Below are positions 8,240 to 13,266 of a stretch of 64,000 nt of DNA, piece after piece. The position numbers and the translations under genes are program-made. Every line of letters begins with the position of its first letter. The first letter of the stretch is position 1. Source of the stretch: Pseudomonas sp. CCI4.2 (GTDB lineage Bacteria > Pseudomonadota > Gammaproteobacteria > Pseudomonadales > Pseudomonadaceae); the NCBI RefSeq assembly GCF_034350045.1, contig NZ_CP133781.1:4326501-4390500 (forward strand), written 5' to 3'. Below the pieces are notes generated by a model. It was not told the origin of the DNA and did not search any database. It saw only the letters and a program-made list of their open reading frames with translations.

Positions 8240-8270
8240 AACTACCCTCCATCAAAAAGGAGAGGTAGTT
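8240..8270 (+). promoter_or_regulatory. Hairpin covering the hcp ribosome binding site
   Basis: AACTACC (8240-8246) pairs with GGTAGTT (8264-8270), and CTCC (8247-8250) pairs with GGAG (8259-8262), with a single bulged A (8263). The loop is 8261-free and runs 8251-8258. The Shine-Dalgarno GGAGAGG lies inside the 3' arm and the ATG begins at the next base. The structure could hold translation off unless opened by temperature, a protein such as RsmA (a GGA motif sits at the loop edge) or an RNA. Confidence 0.55.
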
Positions 8271-8756
8271 ATGGCTAACCCTGGATACGTAACAATTACC
8301 GGCAAGGCTCAAGGATTGATTTCGGCAGGCTGCTCCAGTAAAGAGTCGATCGGCAACAAATACCAGTCAGCGCATACCGACGAAATAATGATGCTTTCTT
8401 ATACTCGAAACCTGGCCAATTTTGAGAATAACAACAGCTCGACCCATGGCCCCATTATCATCTCCAAATACATTGATAAATCGTCTCCCTTATTAGAGCA
8501 AGCACTGACCCGAAGAGAAGAGTTGGACTGCACGTTTGATTTTTATCAAACAACGCCCTCGGGTACGCAGGAGAAGTTTTATTCGATATCGATCAAGGGT
8601 GGACTCATTGTCGACCTGACACAGGACATGCCTGATGTGATCTTTCAATCTGACGGTGAAATGCGAGAACACGTTGCTTTTCGTTTCCGTGAGATTAATT
8701 ACACTAACCTCAGAGCGGCCACCAGCGGCTATGGCTTTTGGGGTGAGCCACGATGA
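8271..8756 (+). CDS. hcp: Hcp family type VI secretion tube/effector protein
   Basis: A 161-residue protein starting MANPGYVTITGKAQGLISAG, typical of the Hcp family. It also has the family's HTDEIMMLSYTRNLANFENN-like middle and REHVAFRFREINYT-like C-terminal strand. Hcp hexamers stack into the tube of the type VI secretion system and carry small effectors in their lumen. No other T6SS structural gene is present here, so this is an orphan hcp relying on an apparatus elsewhere. The stop overlaps the next start (ATGA at 8753-8756), which couples it to the effector gene. Its initiation region is folded into a hairpin. Confidence 0.93.
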   Translation: MANPGYVTITGKAQGLISAGCSSKESIGNKYQSAHTDEIMMLSYTRNLANFENNNSSTHGPIIISKYIDKSSPLLEQALTRREELDCTFDFYQTTPSGTQEKFYSISIKGGLIVDLTQDMPDVIFQSDGEMREHVAFRFREINYTNLRAATSGYGFWGEPR

Positions 8757-10225
8757 GCGCCAGCAGTGATGATATCTGGGATGTCCACCAAGCAGCAGGG
8801 CAACTGCAAGGACAAGCCCTTAGTGTCAGCGCCCGACACCTTGATCAAGGTCATGGGCGCGTGTTGTTTATTCGGGAAGTGTCCTATTACGCCAAACGTA
8901 TTATTGATGACGTTGAACTCGGTCGTAAAACCCCCACGCAGGGCATCGACGCCATATTGAAAGAGCACCGCAGCCTTGCGAGTCAATCGCAGGCGTTGGC
9001 GCGTGATCGCCAACGTGCCATAAGCAACAGCGTCAAACGCATTCCAGTGCCACGGCTCACCCAACCGGCGATGCGACCTGATCCCGAACGCTTACTGCGT
9101 TATGTCTTTGCTCAACACCTTAAGGTGACCAATGAAAAGACCCTGGCCACCCTCCACCTGCCGGTTCCGACGTCAATATATGAGCGTTACCAGCTTTTCC
9201 CTCCAGAGCTGCAGCCGGAACCCATCGAACTGCATGACCCAGGGTTCTACATCGTTCCCAGAAGCACCACGGTTGAACGACTGGAAGCACAATTGTTCAC
9301 CTCAGCCAATTCTAGGGTCATTGCCAAGTTCAGGATCCTGAACCCTGGGTTGGATCAGATAAAAGCCGGGCAAATGATTGTGCTCAGCGATCCCGATAAT
9401 GGGCGATGCACCGAGGAAGAAGCGCGGCTGATGGCAACGGCACGCGTGGTGAACAAGGTATTGGAGGATCTTAGCCCGGAAGAAGCCGACTTCATGGTTC
9501 TCCACCGTGATGAAATCGAGTCTTTCATCAAGTACGGCTCTATTGGGACCAGCATGGCCGCGGCGGTTTACAAAGACAACATAGACACGGTAGGACAAAT
9601 CCTGAAAGCCATTGAAGACCTGCACAAGCGCACCTTCAACCAACACGGGCACCTGCGATCCCCCGAGTTCTTTGCCGAACGCAAACAACTGTTTGCTCAA
9701 CTCGACACCCACCTCACCAAACTGACCAAACATACCATCGACTACCCCGACCACCCGAAACTGAGAACCGCCTTGGGAATTTCCAGCCGCAGCTTGGTGC
9801 ATCGCTGGGGCCGGGCCGGTGCACACGACATGAACCCTGGATACGCCACCCACTTAGCCGCAGTGTCCAAGGCCTCCAAGTACATAAATTATGGTGGCTG
9901 GGTGGGCACTGCTATTGGCGGCGGGGCTTCTTATATGAAAGTGCAGGATGTGTGCCGGGCGGGGGATGCTGAGGCGTGTGAGAAGGTGAAATATACCGAA
10001 ACCGGAGGGTTCGCAGGAGGGGTTGCGGGCGGTATTGCCGCCGGCGCGCTTTTAGGCAGTGCGGGAGCTGGCGCTATATGCGCTGCTCTCTGGGTACCAA
10101 CGGTTGGGGTGGGAACACTTGTATGTGGTCTTGTTGTAGCGGGAGGAGTGTCTTTCGCTTCCGGTTATGGTGGCGGGATGGCTGGTGAAGCGATAGGCGA
10201 AGTGATTTACGAGGTCAGTAAATGA
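8753..10225 (+). CDS. Predicted T6SS effector: LysM-like domain plus C-terminal glycine-zipper membrane domain
   Basis: A 490-residue protein coupled to hcp by an ATGA overlap. Residues 1 to about 150 are polar and helical. Residues about 163-212 resemble a LysM fold (PGFYIVPRSTTVERL ... NPGLDQIKAGQMIVLSD). A helical middle follows. The last 110 residues are rich in glycine and hydrophobic residues with repeated GxxxG spacing (GGWVGTAIGGG near 381, GGFAGGVAGGIAAGALLG near 418). This suggests membrane insertion or pore formation. The next gene, an inner-membrane protein, overlaps by ATGA and fits an immunity role, as expected against a pore-former. I recognise no named effector. Decayed copies of its 3' end occur downstream. 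Function is inferred from context and composition only. Confidence 0.7.
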   Translation: MSASSDDIWDVHQAAGQLQGQALSVSARHLDQGHGRVLFIREVSYYAKRIIDDVELGRKTPTQGIDAILKEHRSLASQSQALARDRQRAISNSVKRIPVPRLTQPAMRPDPERLLRYVFAQHLKVTNEKTLATLHLPVPTSIYERYQLFPPELQPEPIELHDPGFYIVPRSTTVERLEAQLFTSANSRVIAKFRILNPGLDQIKAGQMIVLSDPDNGRCTEEEARLMATARVVNKVLEDLSPEEADFMVLHRDEIESFIKYGSIGTSMAAAVYKDNIDTVGQILKAIEDLHKRTFNQHGHLRSPEFFAERKQLFAQLDTHLTKLTKHTIDYPDHPKLRTALGISSRSLVHRWGRAGAHDMNPGYATHLAAVSKASKYINYGGWVGTAIGGGASYMKVQDVCRAGDAEACEKVKYTETGGFAGGVAGGIAAGALLGSAGAGAICAALWVPTVGVGTLVCGLVVAGGVSFASGYGGGMAGEAIGEVIYEVSK

Positions 10226-10608
10226 GCGTGAGTGTCGTCGACAAAATCTTCCTCTGTGTTGGCCTGATCGATTTTGGAGGTCTTTTCATATGGCTCGGAA
10301 TAGCGTCGTATCTCGCATATACCAAAATGGATTTGATGTTGGATCACATGAAGAATAGTCCCATAGTGATGATACGCAGGTTTTTGATACACGCGGGTCT
10401 GTGGGGACGGCTCCATGTCTTTGGGTTAATAATGTGGCTGATGGTCATGCCTGGTATCGCTCTTCGGAAGGGAATCGTTAGTACCGAGGACCTGAACACT
10501 TTTCCTGCCGATCTGAGGCGCAAACTGATTGTTATGCAATGGGTTGGTTGGGGGCTGCTATTGGTTATGTATGGACTTGCCATATACGCCAAGTTTGGCC
10601 GTGGCTAG
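10222..10608 (+). CDS. Predicted immunity protein, copy 1 (three-helix membrane protein)
   Basis: A 128-residue protein with hydrophobic segments near residues 8-32, 60-82 and 102-122. Basic loops and a conserved YTKMDLMLDHMKNS segment lie between the first two. It overlaps the effector stop by ATGA, so it is the cognate partner by position. A small polytopic membrane protein encoded directly behind a glycine-zipper toxin is the usual form of immunity to pore-formers. Four full-length paralogues follow. Its C-terminus (IYAKFGRG) matches copy 3 and differs from copies 2, 4 and 5. I recognise no named family. Confidence 0.75.
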   Translation: MSVSVVDKIFLCVGLIDFGGLFIWLGIASYLAYTKMDLMLDHMKNSPIVMIRRFLIHAGLWGRLHVFGLIMWLMVMPGIALRKGIVSTEDLNTFPADLRRKLIVMQWVGWGLLLVMYGLAIYAKFGRG

Positions 10609-10647
10609 CTTAATGGGTAGTTACTCGCCCTCGTCAACCGCATTTAA

Positions 10648-10677
10648 GCGATAAGCGAAGTTATTTACGAGGTCAGG
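10648..10677 (+). pseudogene. Scar of effector 3' end before immunity copy 2
   Basis: GCGATAAGCGAAGTTATTTA and the following bases reproduce the last about 30 bases of the effector gene (10190-10221) with a few changes, then join directly to the start of immunity copy 2. Only the extreme 3' end remains. Confidence 0.75.
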
Positions 10678-11064
10678 ATGAGCCTGGGTACTGCTGACAA
10701 AATTTTCCTCGGTGTCACTCTGGTCGACTTTGCAGGTATTTTCGTTTGTTATGGCTTTGGTCTTCGTCTGGCCTATACCAAGATGGATTTGATGCTTGCC
10801 CATTTGAGTAATTGCCCCGCTATTAAGATCCGCGCTTTTCTGATAAATACAGGTCCTTGGGGGCGTATGCATGTACTGGCAGTAATAACGGGGCTGATGG
10901 TTACCCCCAAAATTTTTCTTCGTGACGGGGGAGCAAGTGCTGAGGATTTAAATAACTTTCCTGATGATATAAAACGGAAGTTGACTATGTTGTTTTGGGC
11001 GAATGGCGGGCTTTTGTTAGTAATGCTTGGGCTTTTTTTGGTAATAAAAGTTGGCCTTGTCTAG
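10678..11064 (+). CDS. Predicted immunity protein, copy 2 (most divergent)
   Basis: A 128-residue paralogue of the first immunity protein with the same three-helix plan. It shares AYTKMDLMLAH, the GPWGRMHV turn and SAEDLNNFP. The N-terminal half is the most divergent of the set (for example FVCYGFGLRL in helix 1), while the C-terminal tail LFLVIKVGLV is shared with copy 5. It starts directly behind a scar of the effector 3' end. It probably protects against a related toxin no longer encoded here; this is inference. Confidence 0.68.
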   Translation: MSLGTADKIFLGVTLVDFAGIFVCYGFGLRLAYTKMDLMLAHLSNCPAIKIRAFLINTGPWGRMHVLAVITGLMVTPKIFLRDGGASAEDLNNFPDDIKRKLTMLFWANGGLLLVMLGLFLVIKVGLV

Positions 11065-11090
11065 TATCTGTGGCGCTGTAGCGCTGGATA

Positions 11091-11196
11091 GGAATGCTTG
11101 TGTGCGGTTTTGTGGGAGAGGGAGGATCTTTCGCCGGAGGGTTTCTGGGGGGGAAGATGGAGAAATAGCACGCGAAACGATTTGCAAGGCTATAAA
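11091..11196 (+). pseudogene. Degenerate effector C-terminal remnant before immunity copy 3
   Basis: About 106 bases align with the last 110 bases of the effector gene. Read in the matching frame it gives LVCGFVGEGGSFAGGF, against LVCGLVVAGGVSFASGYGGG in the intact effector. It then loses frame and stops at a TAG. The bases just before the ATG (GGCTATAAA) are also shifted. This is a decayed toxin tip. Confidence 0.75.
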
Positions 11197-11583
11197 ATGA
11201 GTTTGAATATTGAGGAGAAAATTATCCTTTGTGTCGGTCTAGTAAATTTTGGAGGTATTTTTATTTGGCTCGGGATAGCGTCGTATCTCGCCTACACCAA
11301 AATGGACCTGATGCTGGGTCATATGAGGAATAGTTCAATAGTTATGATTCGCGTGTTTTTGATACACACAGGTCTCTGGGGACGGCTTTATGTCTTTGGG
11401 TTAATAATGGGAATGATGGTCACGCCTGGTATGGCTCTTCGGAGGGGGGCGGTTAGCGCCGAGGATCTGAAGAATTTCCCCCCCAATCTGAAGCGCCAGC
11501 TGATTGTTATGCAGTGGGCTGGTTGGGGGCTGCTATTGGTTATGTTTGGATTTGGAGCGTATGCCAAGTTTGGTCGTGGCTAG
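11197..11583 (+). CDS. Predicted immunity protein, copy 3
   Basis: A 128-residue paralogue starting MSLNIEEKIILCVGLVNFGG. The ATG at 11197 is chosen because it aligns with the other copies. The longer open frame from 11098 runs through the toxin remnant and is not a real extension. The helix pattern is as in copy 1, and the C-terminus YAKFGRG is the same type as copy 1. The MSLNIEE start resembles the two truncated copies at 12056 and 12685 (SLDIEE). Confidence 0.68.
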   Translation: MSLNIEEKIILCVGLVNFGGIFIWLGIASYLAYTKMDLMLGHMRNSSIVMIRVFLIHTGLWGRLYVFGLIMGMMVTPGMALRRGAVSAEDLKNFPPNLKRQLIVMQWAGWGLLLVMFGFGAYAKFGRG

Positions 11584-11605
11584 CGTTGTGGGAGGCCACG
11601 TCAAA

Positions 11606-11637
11606 GCGATAAACGAAGTGATTTAGGGGGTCAGTAA
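11606..11637 (+). pseudogene. Scar of effector 3' end before immunity copy 4
   Basis: GCGATAAACGAAGTGATTTA and following bases match the effector 3' end at 10190-10221, including TCAGTAA just before the next ATG. One change turns the tyrosine codon region into TTAGGGGG. Confidence 0.75.
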
Positions 11638-12024
11638 ATGAGTGTGAGTACCGCTGACAAAATTTTCCTTTGTGTAGGTCTAATAAATTTTGGAGGTATT
11701 TTAATTTGGATCACTATAGCGCTGTATATCGCCTATACCAAAATGGACCTGATGCTAGGGCACTTTAAAAACAGTTCCGCAGTTATGATTCGTGCATTTT
11801 TGATACATTCTGGTCCTTGGGGGCGGATGCATGTCTTTGGGTTAATAATGGGACTTATGGTGATGCCTGGTGTTTTTGTCCGAAAAGGAGCTGTTAGCAC
11901 CGAGGATTTAAAAAATTTCCCTGTCCCCTTGAAACACAAACTGGCGGTAATGCTGTGGGTCGGCTGGGGGCTGTTATCGGTAATATTCGGGCTTTTTGTG
12001 TTAATAAAAATTGGTATTGTCTAG
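11638..12024 (+). CDS. Predicted immunity protein, copy 4
   Basis: A 128-residue paralogue starting MSVSTADKIFLCVGLINFGG. Helix 1 is variant (ILIWITIALYIAYTKMD). The middle GPWGRMHVFGLIMGLM combines features of copies 2 and 3, and the tail is LFVLIKIGIV. It has the same length as all other full-length copies, so selection on the protein seems likely. It is preceded by an effector scar and followed by a truncated copy. Confidence 0.68.
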   Translation: MSVSTADKIFLCVGLINFGGILIWITIALYIAYTKMDLMLGHFKNSSAVMIRAFLIHSGPWGRMHVFGLIMGLMVMPGVFVRKGAVSTEDLKNFPVPLKHKLAVMLWVGWGLLSVIFGLFVLIKIGIV

Positions 12025-12055
12025 CGCTTTTTGTCATGGATTTTGAGGCTGGAAA

Positions 12056-12127
12056 ATAAGTTTAGATATCGAGGAGGAGATTATTCTTTATGTCAGCTTG
12101 ATTGATTTTGGAGGTGTTTTTGTTTGA
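12056..12127 (+). pseudogene. Truncated immunity copy with start codon changed to ATA
   Basis: The frame reads ATA-SLDIEEEIILYVSLIDFGG and then stops at TGA (12125-12127). It matches the first 23 codons of copy 3. The ATG has become ATA, and the sequence then joins the effector remnant at about 12131. It lies in a segment of about 115 bases that is repeated at 12653-12768. Confidence 0.75.
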
Positions 12128-12130
12128 TAA

Positions 12131-12266
12131 CAGGGGCCGGGGCGGTGCACACGACATGAACACTGGCTATGCCACTCACTTAGCCGCAGTGTCCGAAGCC
12201 TTCAAGTACATAAATCATGGTGATTGGGTGGGCACGGCTAAACGAAGTGATTTACGAGGTCAGTAA
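12131..12266 (+). pseudogene. Effector remnant with internal deletion before immunity copy 5
   Basis: Bases 12133-12240 match the effector at about 9807-9914 at high identity, reading GGAHDMNTGYATHLAAVSEA and then YINHGDWVGTA. The sequence then jumps to the match with 10197-10221 (CGAAGTGATTTACGAGGTCAGTAA). About 280 bases coding for the glycine-rich core are missing. It joins exactly to the next immunity gene. This is the clearest evidence that a toxin tip was once paired with copy 5. Confidence 0.85.
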
Positions 12267-12653
12267 ATGAGTATGAGTACCGCTGACAAAATTTTCCTTT
12301 GTGTCGGTCTAGTAAATTTTGGAGGTATTTTCATCTGGCTCGGAATAGCGTCGTATCTCGCCTACGCCAAGATGGACCTGATGCTGGGGCATATGAAGAA
12401 TAGTCAAATGGTTATGATGCGCGTGTTTTTGATACATACGGGTCTCTGGGGGCGGCTTCATGTCTTCGGGTTAATAATGGGGCTGATGGTCATTCCTGGC
12501 ATAGCTCTCCGGAAGGGAGTCGTTAGTGCCGAGGATCTGAAGAATTTTCCTGCGGACTTGAAGCGCAAACTAATTGTTATGTTATGGGTTAATTGGGCGC
12601 TGATATTAGTAATGCTTGGGCTTTTTTTGGTAATAAAAGTTGGCCTTGTCTAG
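12267..12653 (+). CDS. Predicted immunity protein, copy 5
   Basis: A 128-residue paralogue starting MSMSTADKIFLCVGLVNFGG. The first two thirds are closest to copies 1 and 3 (IFIWLGIASYLAYAKMDLM, TGLWGRLHVFGLIMGLM). The last 20 residues match copy 2 (LGLFLVIKVGLV). The join of two types in one reading frame suggests recombination between neighbouring copies. A deletion-scarred effector fragment lies directly upstream. Confidence 0.68.
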   Translation: MSMSTADKIFLCVGLVNFGGIFIWLGIASYLAYAKMDLMLGHMKNSQMVMMRVFLIHTGLWGRLHVFGLIMGLMVIPGIALRKGVVSAEDLKNFPADLKRKLIVMLWVNWALILVMLGLFLVIKVGLV

Positions 12654-12684
12654 CGCTTTTTGTCATGGGTTTGGAGGCTGGAAA

Positions 12685-12753
12685 ATGAGTTTAGATATCG
12701 AGGAGGATATCATCTATGTCGGCTTGATTGATTTTGGAGGTATTTTTGTTTGA
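12685..12753 (+). pseudogene. Truncated immunity copy (22 codons) at the end of the array
   Basis: ATG-SLDIEEDIIYVGLIDFGGI then FV and a TGA. It matches the N-terminus of copy 3 and the truncated copy at 12056, and breaks off at the same point (GATAAGAGGGGCC against GATAACAGGGGCC). It marks the right end of the recognisable array. Confidence 0.75.
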
Positions 12754-12808
12754 TAAGAGGGGCCATTACGTCTCCGACAGCCGCGCTGTCGCGCAGCAAA
12801 CACCGGGC

Positions 12809-12938
12809 TGTAGGAGCGCGCTTGCCCGCGATCGGCTGCGCAGCAGTCGTAAAACCGGCCATTCTATTTTTTCAGTTGGAGCCGGGTTGGCCATCGGGAC
12901 CGCTTCGCGCTCCATCGCGAGCAAGCCCGCTCCTACTA
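12809..12938. repeat. Inverted REP pair after the immunity array
   Basis: TGTAGGAGCGCGCTTGCCCG at 12809 is facing GCGAGCAAGCCCGCTCCTAC ending near 12937. It is the same REP class as at 4881-5015. It lies at the right border of the accessory block. Confidence 0.82.
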
Positions 12939-13085
12939 TCTAATTGCGGCTAATTCAATGGGTGTGCGGCATTTGATACAGAAATCCCCCCGCTCCGCAC
13001 CAGTAACGCGCAACGGGCTTTAAAAGGGTGCAAAACCCGACAACAAACCCTTCACCCCGCCCAATAAACACGGGACAACCCGACT

Positions 13086-13101
13086 TGGCACAACCGCTGC
13101 A
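13086..13101 (+). promoter_or_regulatory. Sigma-54 promoter of nirB
   Basis: TGGCACAACCGCTGCA matches the -24/-12 consensus. GG (13087-13088) and GC (13099-13100) are exactly 10 bases apart. The predicted start near 13112 is just upstream of the first leader hairpin. Confidence 0.82.
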
Positions 13102-13127
13102 TAGGTTCCAGTAAGTAATTACATCGT

Positions 13128-13217
13128 TGCAGCTTTCAACGTCGAAGGCTGCACTTCCCGAGAGAACGGGACCGGACAAAGGTGTCCTCGCCAGTAATGG
13201 CGGGACGCCTTTTTTTG
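13128..13217 (+). promoter_or_regulatory. NasT-responsive leader (two ANTAR hairpins plus terminator) of nirBD-nasA-cobA
   Basis: Hairpin 1 has a 10-bp stem (13128-13137 with 13144-13153, one G-U) and the loop AACGTC. Hairpin 2 has a 5-bp stem (13156-13160 with 13167-13171) and the loop AGAGAA. Both six-base loops have A1 and G4, as ANTAR proteins require. A terminator follows: AGGTGTCCTCGCC (13180-13192) pairs with GGCGGGACGCCT (13199-13210) with one bulge, then a run of T to 13217. Without NasT the transcript should end here. Confidence 0.88.
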
Positions 13218-13266
13218 TTTGCGCGAATTTTGTCGAGCTCACCCTTAGCGGTTTCTCGGAGGCCAC

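Larger units (their letters stand above)
12024..12768 (+). repeat. Direct repeat of about 115 bases flanking immunity copy 5
   Basis: Segments 12024-12139 and 12653-12768 are direct copies: TAGCGCTTTTTGTCATGG..., the truncated immunity start, and TTTTGTTTGATAA.AGGGGCC. They bracket the effector remnant and copy 5, so this block could have been duplicated, or could be lost, by homologous recombination. Confidence 0.8.

Noticed and set aside
11098-11196. N-terminal extension of immunity copy 3
   Set aside because: The extension is translated from a decayed effector remnant and does not align with the other copies, which all start at the equivalent of 11197.
12728-12953. Two overlapping ORFs of about 70 residues after the immunity array
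   Set aside because: They are made mainly of the REP pair at 12809-12938.
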